From assembly GCF_019636135.1 (NCBI RefSeq), contig NZ_JAHBYD010000011.1, forward strand, positions 62,001 through 126,000: a stretch of DNA of 64,000 bases, given 5' to 3'. The DNA is from Phenylobacterium sp. (GTDB lineage: Bacteria; Pseudomonadota; Alphaproteobacteria; Caulobacterales; Caulobacteraceae). Both the position numbers and the translations under genes were made by a program. Positions 26,701 to 35,544 of this stretch are shown piece after piece; the stretch's first letter is position 1, and every line of letters begins with the position of its first letter. The notes below the pieces were generated by a model. That model was not told where the DNA came from, made no database searches, and worked only from the letters and a program-made list of their open reading frames with translations.

Positions 26701-27467
26701 GTGCTTCGCAACAGGCGATCGCCGCCACCGGCGTCTACAAGCGCTTCAAGACCGGCCGCACCCACATCGAGGTGCTGAAGCGGGTCGACTTCGACGCCGA
26801 CCACGGCGAGGTCACGATGGTCATGGGCCCGTCGGGCTCGGGCAAGTCGACCCTGGTGGCGGCGCTCTCGGGGCTCCTGAAGCCCGACGAGGGCAAGGTC
26901 ACGTCGCTGGGCCAGGACATCTGGGGCCTGCGCTCGGGCAAGGCCGACCGGTTCCGGCTCGACCACTGCGGCTTCATCTTCCAGGGCTTCAACCTGTTCT
27001 CGGCGCTGACCGCCCTGCAGCAGGTCGAGATCATCCTGAAGCACCAGGGCGTGCCCAGGCGCGAGGCCCGCGAGCGCGCCGCCAACGCGCTGATGGAGGT
27101 GGGCCTGGAGACCCGGATGGGCCAGCGGCCGACCGAGCTTTCCGGCGGCGAGAAGCAACGCGTCGCCATTGCCCGCGCGCTCGCCAAGAACCCGCGCCTG
27201 CTGTTCGCCGACGAGCCCACCAGCGCGCTCGACGGCGAGAACGGCCTGATCGTGATCAAGCTGCTCCAGCGGGCCGCCAAGCAGCACGGCGCGGCCGTGA
27301 TCTGCGTGACCCACGACGTGCGCCTGGAGGCGTTCGCCGACCGCGTCATCCACCTGGAGGACGGCCACGTCCTGTCGGACGAGCGCGTCGAGCACGCCGG
27401 CCCGCCCCCTGAGTCCTTCGGCGGCCACGCGCCGCGCATCCGCAAACCCGCCCTCGTCGAGGCCTGA
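26697..27467 (+). CDS. ABC transporter ATP-binding protein, DevA/LolD-like
   Basis: 256 residues. Walker A is GPSGSGKST, the Q-loop lies in FIFQGFNLF, the signature is LSGGEKQRVAIARAL, Walker B is LLFADEPTSALD and the switch His is in CVTHDVR. This is the small MacB/LolD-type ATPase that drives FtsX-like permeases. ATG 26697 overlaps the permease stop (ATGA), giving strict coupling. The adaptor gene starts 6 nt after the stop. Confidence 0.93.
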   Translation: MSASQQAIAATGVYKRFKTGRTHIEVLKRVDFDADHGEVTMVMGPSGSGKSTLVAALSGLLKPDEGKVTSLGQDIWGLRSGKADRFRLDHCGFIFQGFNLFSALTALQQVEIILKHQGVPRREARERAANALMEVGLETRMGQRPTELSGGEKQRVAIARALAKNPRLLFADEPTSALDGENGLIVIKLLQRAAKQHGAAVICVTHDVRLEAFADRVIHLEDGHVLSDERVEHAGPPPESFGGHAPRIRKPALVEA

Positions 27468-27472
27468 AGACC

Positions 27473-28450
27473 ATGCCCGCCCTCTTCCGCAACCGTTTCG
27501 TCTGGATCGCGCTGGTCCTGGCCGCCCTCGCCGGCGGCGGCGGCCTTTTCCTGCAGGGCCAGACCAAGGCCAGGAAGGCCGAGGAGGCCAAGGCGGCCGC
27601 CGACGTGAAGCCCAGCCCCTACGCCGCCATCGCCAACGGCAAGGCCGACGTGGAAGGCGGCATCATCCAGGTGGCCGCGCGCCGCGCCGGCGTGATCCGC
27701 GAGGTGCTGGCGCAGGAGGGCGACGACGTCCGCGCCGGCCAGGTCTTGGCCCGCCTGGAGGATGACGAGCCGCGCCTGGCCTCCGAGCGCGCCGCCGCCG
27801 AGGTCCGCCAGGCCCGCGCGGCGCTCGCCCTGCTGGACGTCCAGCGCTCGGCCGCCCAGCGCGAGCTGCGCCGCATGGAAGGGCTCGCCCCGTCCAACTT
27901 CGTGGCCGCCCAGAAGCTGGACCAGGCGCGTGACGGCGTCCGCGAGGCCGAGGCGAAGATCATGGCCCAGCAGGCGGTGGTGGCCACCGCCGAGGCCCGC
28001 CACAACGAGGCGCGCTACGACCAGGAGCTCTCGATCATCCGCGCCCCGGCCGACGGCCGCATCGTGCGCCGCTACGCCAACCCCGGCGCCGGCGCCTCGA
28101 CGCTGAACGTCTCCAACATGTTCGACCTGGAGCCTCGCGCCGGCCGCATCGTGCGCGCCGAGATCGCGGAGGGCGCCCTGCCCTACGTCGCGATCGGCCA
28201 GTCGGTGCAGATGTCGCCGGAAGCCGATCCCACCAAGACCTTTCCCGGCAAGGTGCTGCGCCGCGCCGCCGTCTTCGGCGCCCGCAAGCTGCAGTCGGAC
28301 GATCCCAACGAGAAGACCGACGACCGCGTCGTCGAGGTGGTGGTCGACTCCACCGGCGCGCCCTTCCTGATCGGCCAGCGCGTGCTGGTGAAGTTCGTCC
28401 GCCAGCAGCAGGCCCAAGCCCCGCAAGCCACGACTCCGCCGCAGAGCTGA
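27473..28450 (+). CDS. HlyD-type membrane fusion protein, DevB-like
   Basis: 325 residues. One N-terminal membrane helix (about 8-26) anchors the protein; a biotinyl/lipoyl-like half-motif is followed by an Ala/Arg/Glu-rich coiled coil (about 95-180) and then the second half (IRAPADGRIVRRYANPG). Such adaptors join an inner-membrane ABC pump to an outer-membrane channel. No TolC homologue is in the window. It ends before a strong hairpin that probably terminates the operon. Confidence 0.9.
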   Translation: MPALFRNRFVWIALVLAALAGGGGLFLQGQTKARKAEEAKAAADVKPSPYAAIANGKADVEGGIIQVAARRAGVIREVLAQEGDDVRAGQVLARLEDDEPRLASERAAAEVRQARAALALLDVQRSAAQRELRRMEGLAPSNFVAAQKLDQARDGVREAEAKIMAQQAVVATAEARHNEARYDQELSIIRAPADGRIVRRYANPGAGASTLNVSNMFDLEPRAGRIVRAEIAEGALPYVAIGQSVQMSPEADPTKTFPGKVLRRAAVFGARKLQSDDPNEKTDDRVVEVVVDSTGAPFLIGQRVLVKFVRQQQAQAPQATTPPQS

Positions 28451-28461
28451 GCGGGCCCTAG

Positions 28462-28513
28462 CCTCCCCGGGGCTGGTCCTTCGGACTCTCCCCGCAAGCC
28501 GTCCCCGGGGAGG
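28462..28513 (+). terminator. strong hairpin after the ABC exporter operon
   Basis: CCTCCCCGGGG (28462-28472) pairs exactly with CCCCGGGGAGG (28503-28513), and a small GTCC/GGAC hairpin nests in the loop. The sequence ACTTTTC follows. It lies 12 nt after the adaptor stop. A terminator role is likely; the long loop also resembles the inverted repeats found elsewhere in this window. Confidence 0.6.
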
Positions 28514-28606
28514 ACTTTTCGCGACATACACCCCCGATCGGGGGGCGGCACCCGCGGATCGCCGCTGCATGCTCGCAGTCCTGTGCAGTCAGGGTGGTGC
28601 TTTCAG

Positions 28607-29350
28607 ATGTTCAAACGCGTCCTGCTCGCGGGCCTTGCCGGCCTCGCGCTCTCGACCCCTGCCGATGCGGCGCTCGTGCGCCTGCAGTTCACCGGCGAGA
28701 TCGACCAGTTCAACAGCTACTTCCAGAGCAATGACGCCGACGTGGCGTACAGCGCCGGGCAGCTCGCCTACATGGGCGGCATCCACCGCCGGCAGGGGCT
28801 GACGCCGGGCAGCACCTACGACTTCATCATCCAGTACGACAGCGACACGGTGGCCGTGGACGGCCGCTTCGCCTTCGATCTGGTGTCGGGGTCGATCGGG
28901 TCGAACACCGACTTCAGCGACTTCACGCGCTATGCGATCTTCCAGCAGGCGGGCGCCTACACCTACCTGAACTTCGTCTTCGAGAAGTTCACCGCCGGCG
29001 GCGGCACGACGCAGCCGATCTATGCGATCTTCAACCTGGGCGACAACAACGGCGACGTCGTCGCCGGCGCCCTGCCCGCCGTCGTCAACCTGCCGGCCAT
29101 CGGCGTGAAGGGCGCGTCGTTCGAGGCTCGGGGCGCGTTCGTCAGCAGCCGGTACCGGGCGTATTCGGACAGCGCGTCCGTGGGCCTGCTCCAGGCCGGC
29201 CCGATCGGTGACGGAACCGGCGACGGGACCGGCGGTGGAACCGATGGCGGGCCCGGCGGCGTTCCCGAGCCGGCGACATGGGCCCTGATGATCTGCGGGT
29301 TCGGTCTGGCCGGCGCAGGCCTGCGGCGCTCGAGAAGGGCGCTCGCCTAG
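28607..29350 (+). CDS. PEPxxWA-CTERM sorting-signal protein
   Basis: 247 residues. An N-terminal signal peptide ends STPADA. The C-terminus has a Gly/Thr/Asp-rich linker (GDGTGDGTGGG), then VPEPATWALMICGFGLAG and a basic tail LRRSRRALA. This is the PEP-CTERM tripartite signal in its PEPxxWA form, known in Sphingomonads and Caulobacterales, recognised by an exosortase. The body between is a beta-rich extracellular domain of unknown role. It is expected to be processed and released to or anchored at the surface. No exosortase gene lies in the window. Confidence 0.87.
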   Translation: MFKRVLLAGLAGLALSTPADAALVRLQFTGEIDQFNSYFQSNDADVAYSAGQLAYMGGIHRRQGLTPGSTYDFIIQYDSDTVAVDGRFAFDLVSGSIGSNTDFSDFTRYAIFQQAGAYTYLNFVFEKFTAGGGTTQPIYAIFNLGDNNGDVVAGALPAVVNLPAIGVKGASFEARGAFVSSRYRAYSDSASVGLLQAGPIGDGTGDGTGGGTDGGPGGVPEPATWALMICGFGLAGAGLRRSRRALA

Positions 29351-29368
29351 GGTCCGCCCCCGATACCG

Positions 29369-29489
29369 CTCATCCCGGCGAACGCCGGGATCCAGATGGA
29401 ATGGCGCAAGAGCAGGGTTCCAGGGCTCCGAGCTCTTCCAATCCGCCTCCGCGAGCGTGGATCTGGGTCCCGGCAGTCGCCGGGATGAG
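29369..29489. repeat. inverted-repeat element, family B copy 1
   Basis: The left arm 29369-29397 starts CTCATCCCGGCG and ends GGGATCCAGAT. The right arm 29461-29489 is its reverse complement with 26 of 29 bases matching. Each arm is itself a short hairpin (CCCGGCG/CGCCGGG). The centre (about 63 nt) is unrelated to other copies. The same arm ends, TCATCCCG outward and GGGA(C/T)CCA inward, recur at 36567-36722 and 52123-52249. Confidence 0.8.
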
Positions 29490-29627
29490 CGGAAATATTG
29501 AATTCGCTCAGAGGGACTTGAGTCCAGACCCTAGCCCGGCGCTCCCCTCCGGTCCGCTTGACGCCGTCGCCCCCGGCCCGCACAACGCGCGCCGCAATTC
29601 CGAACACCTGTTCCAAAGGGGATCCTG

Positions 29628-30533
29628 ATGGCGGACATCCGCTTCGACGGCAAAGTGGCGATCGTGACGGGCGCGGGCGGCGGGCTCGGCCGGCAGCACG
29701 CGCTGGAGCTCGCCCGGCGCGGCGCCAAGGTGGTGGTTAACGACCTGGGCGGCTCGATGGACGGCGCCGGCGGCGGCTCGGACGCCGCCAACAAGGTCGT
29801 CGACGAGATCAAGGCCGCCGGCGGCGAGGCCATCGCCAACGGCTCGTCGGTGACCGACGACGCCGGCGTCGCCCGGATGGTCAAGGACGCCATGGACGCC
29901 TGGGGCCGGATCGACATCCTGGTCGCCAACGCCGGCATCCTGCGCGACAAGACCTTCGCCAAGATGGAGATCCCCGACTTCGAGATCGTGCTGAACGTGC
30001 ATCTGATGGGCACGGTGAAGCCGGCCAAGGCGGTCTGGGAGATCATGCGCACCCAGAACTACGGGCGCATCGTGGTGACGACCTCGTCGTCGGGCCTCTA
30101 CGGCAACTTCGGCCAGTCGAACTACGGCGCGGCCAAGCTCGGCATCATCGGCTTCATGAACACGCTGAAGCTCGAGGGCCAGAAGAACAACATCCACGTC
30201 AACGCGATCAGCCCGGTGGCGGCCACGCGCATGACCGAGAACCTGGGCATGCCGCCCGAAGTGCTGGGCATGCTGAAGCCCGAGCTGGTGACGCCGGGCG
30301 TCGTGTTCCTCTGTTCGGAGGAGGCGCCCACCGGCACGATCCTGACCGCCGGCGCCGGCGCCTTCGCCGTCTCCCGCATCGTCGAGACCGAGGGCGTAGC
30401 CATCGGCCCGAACGCGACCGTGGAGCAGGTCCGCGACAGTTGGGCGAAGATCGCCGACCCGGCCGGCCAGCAGGCCTACGTCAACGGCGGCGAGCAGAGC
30501 GCCAAGTTCTTCCGCAAGCTGCAGGGCGGCTGA
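29628..30533 (+). CDS. SDR-family dehydrogenase, 3-hydroxyacyl-CoA dehydrogenase-like
   Basis: 301 residues. NAD(P)-binding TGAGGGLGRQHALELARRGA is followed by VVNDLGGSMDG, ILVANAGILRDK and the catalytic Ser-Tyr-Lys set in TTSSSGLYGNFGQSNYGAAK. The VVNDLGGSxDG segment matches the dehydrogenase domain of the peroxisomal multifunctional enzyme type 2 group, which oxidises (3R)-hydroxyacyl-CoA. It likely acts in fatty-acid or sterol side-chain breakdown. It ends before an intrinsic terminator. Confidence 0.87.
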   Translation: MADIRFDGKVAIVTGAGGGLGRQHALELARRGAKVVVNDLGGSMDGAGGGSDAANKVVDEIKAAGGEAIANGSSVTDDAGVARMVKDAMDAWGRIDILVANAGILRDKTFAKMEIPDFEIVLNVHLMGTVKPAKAVWEIMRTQNYGRIVVTTSSSGLYGNFGQSNYGAAKLGIIGFMNTLKLEGQKNNIHVNAISPVAATRMTENLGMPPEVLGMLKPELVTPGVVFLCSEEAPTGTILTAGAGAFAVSRIVETEGVAIGPNATVEQVRDSWAKIADPAGQQAYVNGGEQSAKFFRKLQGG

Positions 30534-30562
30534 GCCAACAGCGACCTGTCCCTCTCCAGCAA

Positions 30563-30593
30563 GGGGGCCATGCGGCGACGCATGGCCCCTTTT
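30563..30593 (+). terminator. intrinsic terminator after the SDR gene
   Basis: GGGGCCATGCG (30564-30574) pairs perfectly with CGCATGGCCCC (30579-30589) around the loop GCGA, followed by TTTT and later another T-run. It lies 30 nt after the SDR stop. This is the clearest Rho-independent terminator in the window. Confidence 0.88.
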
Positions 30594-30686
30594 CGCTTTT
30601 GTAATCCAATAACGCTTGCCCGCGGCCCGGCCCTCGCGGCTAACGTCTGGAAAGCGTTCGGAGCGACGCGAGACGGAGGAACGAGC

Positions 30687-32114
30687 TTGGCGTCACAAGG
30701 CACTTCCAGCGGGCCGCAGCAGAACCTGTCGCTGCCCCTGATCCTGGCCTTCGCCAGCGCGAGCATCCCGATCCAGGCGCTAGTCCTGGCGATCAGCGTC
30801 CACCTGCCCCGTTATTTCGCGAGCCACGTCGGGCTCGAACTGGCCGCCGTCGGCGCCGCCTTCGCCATGGTCCGCCTCATCGACATCCCGATCGACGTGA
30901 TGCTGGGCACGGCCATGGACCGCACCCGCACGCGGTTCGGCCGCTACCGGCTCTGGCTGGTGCTGGGCGCGCCGGTGCTGATGGCCGGCCTGTGGCTGCT
31001 GCTGCAGGCCAACAACACCACCAGCCAGCTCGGCCTCTCGGGCATCCTGCTGTTCCTCTATATCGGCTATTCGATGATGTACCTGTCGCACCTCGCCTGG
31101 GGCGGGGTGCTGGGGCCGAGCTACGAGCAGCGCTCGAGGGTGTTCGGTGCGATCATCGGACTGGGCGTGGTGGGCGCGGTCATCGTGCTCGGCATCCCGA
31201 TCGTGATGAACGAAATGGGCCACACCGACGGCGAGGGCGTGCGCGCCATGGTCTGGTTCATCATCGCGGCGATCCCGGTGACGACGCTGCTGGTGCTGCT
31301 GACCACCCGCGAGAAGATCACGCCCGAGACCGGCAAGGCCTTCCGGCCCGTCGACTACCTGACCTTGCTGAAGCGCGGCAACGTGCTGCGCCTGCTGGCC
31401 GCCGACCTCTGCGTGACGCTGGGCCCCGGCTGGATGGCGGCGCTCTACCTCTTCTACTTCAAGGACAGCCGGGGCTTCGACACGACCGCGGCCAACCTGC
31501 TCCTGATGATCTACATCGCCGCCGGCTTCGTGGGCGCGCCCTTCGCGGCCTGGCTGGCCAACAAGATCGGCAAGCACCGCGCCCTGATGGTGACGACCAC
31601 CATCTACTCGCTGGGGCTGGTCCTCATACCGTTCCTGCCGAAGGGGAACTTCCTGATCTTCGCGCCCGGCATGTTCGTGGTGGGCGCGATGGCCGCAGGC
31701 TTCGGGGTGATGATCCGCGCCCTGACCGGCGACATCGCCGACGAGATCCGCCTCGACACCGGGCGCGAGTGGATGGGCCTGATGTATGCGCTGACCATCG
31801 GCACGACGAAGATCGCGTCGGGCCTGTCGGCGCTGACCTTCGTACTGCTGGCCTATATCGGCTACCAAGCCAAGGCCGGCGCGGTGAACACCCCCCAGGC
31901 GATCCAGAGCCTGGAACTGGTCTACATCGTGGGCCCGATCGTCTTCGTGATGATCGCGGGCGCCTGCTTCATCGGCTACAAGCTGACGCCCGAGCGGCAC
32001 GCCGAGATCCGCCGCCGGCTGGACGAGCGCGACGCGCTGACCGAAGGCGGCGCGAGCGCCCTGGAAAGCCTCACCGGCGACACCGAACTGGTCACCGCGA
32101 GCCGGCCCTCCTAG
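30687..32114 (+). CDS. MFS transporter, glycoside-pentoside-hexuronide (GPH) cation symporter type
   Basis: 475 residues with twelve membrane helices. The early segment IDIPIDVMLGTAMDRTRTRFGRYR (read as two stretches around DxxxG and DRTxTRxGRxR) is the GPH-family signature. It would import a sugar or another organic solute with H+ or Na+. The start is TTG 30687 with GGAGGA (30675-30680) 6 nt upstream; the in-frame ATGs further left lie in and before the terminator hairpin. The TAG stop overlaps the stop of the convergent mrp gene in the palindrome CTAG. Confidence 0.83.
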   Translation: MASQGTSSGPQQNLSLPLILAFASASIPIQALVLAISVHLPRYFASHVGLELAAVGAAFAMVRLIDIPIDVMLGTAMDRTRTRFGRYRLWLVLGAPVLMAGLWLLLQANNTTSQLGLSGILLFLYIGYSMMYLSHLAWGGVLGPSYEQRSRVFGAIIGLGVVGAVIVLGIPIVMNEMGHTDGEGVRAMVWFIIAAIPVTTLLVLLTTREKITPETGKAFRPVDYLTLLKRGNVLRLLAADLCVTLGPGWMAALYLFYFKDSRGFDTTAANLLLMIYIAAGFVGAPFAAWLANKIGKHRALMVTTTIYSLGLVLIPFLPKGNFLIFAPGMFVVGAMAAGFGVMIRALTGDIADEIRLDTGREWMGLMYALTIGTTKIASGLSALTFVLLAYIGYQAKAGAVNTPQAIQSLELVYIVGPIVFVMIAGACFIGYKLTPERHAEIRRRLDERDALTEGGASALESLTGDTELVTASRPS

Positions 32115-33265
32115 GCGACCTTCGCGGCGAGTTCGAGGAAGGCCTTCGCCGCGGCGCTTTCGGTGGTCTGGGCGAGCAGCGGGACGCCGGCGTCGCAGGC
32201 TTCGCGCAGCGGCACCTCGATGGGGATCTCGGCCAGCAGCGGCACGCCCAGCCGCTCGGCCTCGCGCCGCGCCCCGCCGGTCCCGAAGATCGGCACCTTC
32301 GCGCCCGAGCTGTCGGCGAAGTAGGCCATGTTCTCCACCACGCCCAGGATCGGCGCCCCGGTCCGCTCGAACATGGCGGCGGCCCGGCGCGCATCGATCA
32401 GCGCGATCTCCTGCGGCGTCGAGACGATGATCACCCCGTCCATCTTCAGCTTCTGGACCAGGGTGAGCTGGATGTCGCCGGTGCCCGGGGGCAGGTCGAG
32501 GACCAGCACGTCCAGCGGCTCGGCCTCGCTGCCCCAGTTGGAGTTGAGCAGCGTGCGCAACGCCGACGAGGCCATCGGGCCGCGCCAGATGTTGGCCGTG
32601 CCGGGCTCGACGATGAAGCCGATCGACATGACCTTGACGCCATGCGCCTCCATCGGGTTCAGCCGCTTCTCTGCATCGAAGGTCGGGTCGCCGTCGACGC
32701 CCAGCATGGTGGGCGCCGACGGGCCGTAGATGTCGGCATCCAGCAGGCCCACGCGCTTGCCCAGTTTCGTGAGCGCCGCGGCGAGGTTCACCGAGACGGT
32801 GGACTTGCCGACCCCGCCCTTGCCGGACGCCACGGCGATCACGCGCTTCACGTGCGGCGGCTTCACGGCGTCGACCATCGGGTGGAGCTGGGCCTGCGGG
32901 TCCTCGGCGACGCGCGCGCGGCCGCGCCCGGAATCGCCCGCCGGCGGCGGCCCGCCGCGACGGGGGCTGACGCGCAACTGCGGCATGGAGGGCGGCGTCG
33001 GGGCCTGCACCTCCGTCGTCAGCACGACCTGGCTGACCTCGACGCCGTCCACCTCGGCCATGGCCGCTTCGGCCTGGTCGCGGACGCGGCGGTAGAGGTC
33101 GATGTCGGCGGGCGCGACCTCCAGCATGAAGGCGGCGCGGCCCTCGCGCAGCACGAGGCCGCGCACGAGGCCGGCCGCCATCAGCCCCTGGCCCGACTTC
33201 GGATCGATCACCTCGTCGAGGGCCTTCAGGATCGCCGTCCGGTCGGGGCCCGCAGCTTCACTCAT
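32111..33265 (-). CDS. mrp: Mrp/NBP35-type ATP-binding iron-sulfur carrier protein
   Basis: 384 residues. An N-terminal MIP18-like (DUF59) domain (about 1-90) is followed by a Pro/Arg-rich linker (about 90-125) and the ParA-like ATPase with deviant Walker A ASGKGGVGKST, LLDADIYGPS and DLPPGTGD. It should help assemble or deliver Fe-S clusters. The C-terminal ENMAYFADSSGAKVPIFG lacks the CxxC found in E. coli-type Mrp/ApbC. ATG 33265 gives MSEAAGPDR. It is divergent from hflK; both promoters lie in 130 nt. Confidence 0.9.
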   Translation of the reverse strand: MSEAAGPDRTAILKALDEVIDPKSGQGLMAAGLVRGLVLREGRAAFMLEVAPADIDLYRRVRDQAEAAMAEVDGVEVSQVVLTTEVQAPTPPSMPQLRVSPRRGGPPPAGDSGRGRARVAEDPQAQLHPMVDAVKPPHVKRVIAVASGKGGVGKSTVSVNLAAALTKLGKRVGLLDADIYGPSAPTMLGVDGDPTFDAEKRLNPMEAHGVKVMSIGFIVEPGTANIWRGPMASSALRTLLNSNWGSEAEPLDVLVLDLPPGTGDIQLTLVQKLKMDGVIIVSTPQEIALIDARRAAAMFERTGAPILGVVENMAYFADSSGAKVPIFGTGGARREAERLGVPLLAEIPIEVPLREACDAGVPLLAQTTESAAAKAFLELAAKVA

Positions 33266-33395
33266 TGCCAGATGGTCTTGCTTCTGCGTGGGTGGGGGCC
33301 ACATATCCGGCTGACAGCGCCGGTTTACAAGCCCGTCAGGGGCTATAAGGAACAGTGAGAGTAAGGTCCCGCTTGAGCACGACGCGAACCGGCTG

Positions 33396-34544
33396 ATGCC
33401 CTGGAACGACAACGCGAACCCGGGCCCTTGGGGTAGCCCCAACAACGACGACCGCCGCGACGGGCCCAAGCGCCCGCAGGGCGGCGGCGGCCCGCGCCGT
33501 CCGGGCGGCCCCGACTTCAACGCCAGTTTCGACCGCCTGGGCCGGCGTCTGCGCGACATGATGGGCGGCCCCGGCGGGCCGCGCCCCGGCGTCGTCCCCG
33601 CCATCGTCGGCGTGGTGGTCGGCCTGTGGGCGCTCTCGGGCATCTATCAGGTCGCCCCGAACGAGGTCGGGGTGGTCACGACGTTCGGCGCCTACTCCGG
33701 CCAGACGGACCCCGGGCTGAACTACCACCTGCCCGCGCCGATCCAGGCGGTCGAGAAGGTGCCGGTGCAGGCGCTCAACCGCACCGATGTCGGCGGCGCC
33801 AACGGCGACGACCGCGCCGCGGGCCTGATGCTCACCGGCGACGAGCAGGTCGTCGACGTGAACTTCTCCGTCACCTGGCGCATCGCCGACCCGCGCGCCT
33901 TCCTCTTCGTGATCCGCGACCCGAACGAGTCGGTCACCGCGGTGGCCGAGAGCGCCATGCGCGAGGTGGTCGGGAAGACGCCGCTGCAGCCGATCATCTC
34001 CACCGGCCGCGGCCAGATGCAGCAGCAGACCCGCGACGTGATGCAGAAGACGCTGGACGCCTGGGGCGCGGGCATCACCGTCGTCGAAGTGCAGATCAGC
34101 CGCGCGGGCCCGCCCGCCGAGGTGAACGACGCCTTCCGCGACGTGCAGAGCGCCGAGCAGGACAAGGACTCCTCGGTCAACGAGGCCAACACCTACCGCA
34201 ACCGGGTGGTCAACGAGGCCAAGGGCGACGCGGCCAGCATCACCAACCGCGCGCAGGCCTACCGCGAGCAGGCGGTGCGCGAGGCCGCCGGCGAGGCCGC
34301 GCGCTTCAACCAGATCTACACCGAGTACCGCCGCGCGCCGGGCGTGACCCGCGATCGCCTCTACATCGAGACGATGCAGCGCATCCTCCAGAACTCGAAC
34401 AAGGTGGTGGTGGACTCGAAGGGCGCCAGCGCCCCGATCATCCTGCCGCCCGACGTGTTCCGCCCGAAGACGCCGACCGTCGCGCCACAACAGGCGCCCG
34501 AACCGGCGCCAGCGCCGGCGCCCGCGCAGAAGGGCGGCCAATGA
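33396..34544 (+). CDS. hflK: FtsH protease modulator HflK
   Basis: 382 residues. A Gly/Pro/Arg-rich cytoplasmic N-terminus (about 1-65), one membrane helix (about 68-86) and a periplasmic band-7/SPFH domain starting GIYQVAPNEVGVVTTFG. An Ala/Glu-rich coiled coil spans about 240-310, and the C-terminus is a Pro/Ala tail. With HflC it forms the large cage around FtsH and tunes degradation of membrane proteins. The stop overlaps the hflC start by 4 nt. Confidence 0.95.
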   Translation: MPWNDNANPGPWGSPNNDDRRDGPKRPQGGGGPRRPGGPDFNASFDRLGRRLRDMMGGPGGPRPGVVPAIVGVVVGLWALSGIYQVAPNEVGVVTTFGAYSGQTDPGLNYHLPAPIQAVEKVPVQALNRTDVGGANGDDRAAGLMLTGDEQVVDVNFSVTWRIADPRAFLFVIRDPNESVTAVAESAMREVVGKTPLQPIISTGRGQMQQQTRDVMQKTLDAWGAGITVVEVQISRAGPPAEVNDAFRDVQSAEQDKDSSVNEANTYRNRVVNEAKGDAASITNRAQAYREQAVREAAGEAARFNQIYTEYRRAPGVTRDRLYIETMQRILQNSNKVVVDSKGASAPIILPPDVFRPKTPTVAPQQAPEPAPAPAPAQKGGQ

Positions 34545-35446
34545 GCACGCGCAGCCTCATGATCCTGCTCGGCGTCGGGGTCTTCCTGGTGCTGCTCTGG
34601 CAGACGCTGTTCATCGTCGACCAGCGCGAACAGGCCATCGTGGTCGCCTACGGCAACCCCGTGCGCGTCGTCCATGCGCCCCGCCAGGGCGGCGCGGGCC
34701 TGAACGTGAAGGTCCCGTTCATCCAGCAGGTCATCAAGCTCGACCGGCGCAACATCGCGCTGGAGTCGGACCAGGAGGAGATCGTCACGGCCGGCCAGGA
34801 CCGGCTCGTGGTGGACGCCTTCATCCGCTACCGCATCGCCGAGCCGCTGGCCTTCTACAAGACCCTGCGCGACGAGCGCACGGCCAACGACCGGATCGAG
34901 CGCCTGGTGAACTCGTCCCTGCGCCAGGTCCTGGGCTCGGCCACGACCACCGACATCATCTCGGGCCGCCGCGCCCAGTTGATGCAGATCGCCAAGGCCG
35001 ACGTCGCCCACCGCGCCAAGCTCTCGGAAATGGGGATCGAGGTCGTGGACCTGCGGATCCGCCGCGTCGACCTGCCCACCCAGAACCGCGACCGCATCTT
35101 CCGCCGCATGGTCACCTCGCGCCAGCAGGTGGCCGCACAGCTCCGCGCCGAGGGCGAACAGGCCAAGCGCGAGATCATCGCCCAGGCCGACAAGGAGGTG
35201 GCGATCACACTGGCCACCGCCCGCGAGCAGTCCGGCCAGATCACCGGCGAGGGCGACAGCCAGCGGACGCGCATCTTCGCGCAGAGCTTCGGCAAGGACC
35301 CGAGCTTCGCGGCCTTCTTCCGCTCGATGCAGGCCTACGAGGCGAGCCTGGCCAATGGCGACACGACGCTGGTCCTGTCGCCCGACAGCGCCTTCTTCCG
35401 CTACTTCGAACGCGGGCCGACGGGCGGGGCGGCCGCGCGCCGCTGA
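34541..35446 (+). CDS. hflC: FtsH protease modulator HflC
   Basis: 301 residues. One N-terminal membrane helix (about 5-24) and a band-7 domain (TLFIVDQREQAIVVAYGNPV) followed by RRVDLPTQNRDRIFRRM and a coiled-coil Ala/Glu-rich segment. LSPDSAFFRYF near the end is characteristic of HflC. It partners HflK around FtsH. The ATGA overlap ensures balanced synthesis of the pair. Downstream, other Caulobacterales often carry a Do-type protease; here a UrcA-family gene follows instead. Confidence 0.95.
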   Translation: MSTRSLMILLGVGVFLVLLWQTLFIVDQREQAIVVAYGNPVRVVHAPRQGGAGLNVKVPFIQQVIKLDRRNIALESDQEEIVTAGQDRLVVDAFIRYRIAEPLAFYKTLRDERTANDRIERLVNSSLRQVLGSATTTDIISGRRAQLMQIAKADVAHRAKLSEMGIEVVDLRIRRVDLPTQNRDRIFRRMVTSRQQVAAQLRAEGEQAKREIIAQADKEVAITLATAREQSGQITGEGDSQRTRIFAQSFGKDPSFAAFFRSMQAYEASLANGDTTLVLSPDSAFFRYFERGPTGGAAARR

Positions 35447-35544
35447 CCCGGGCCCCGAAGCGTCGCCATGGCCCCTTGACGGCCATGGCGGAGTCGCAAC
35501 AATCAGGGATGTCTTACGCGCGTAGTCGGCTGGGAGGACTTCCG

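Noticed and set aside
33266..33395. Promoter pair TTTACA/TATAAG before hflK
   Set aside because: The spacing is 14 nt, too short for a normal vegetative promoter, and I could not support a heat-shock promoter.
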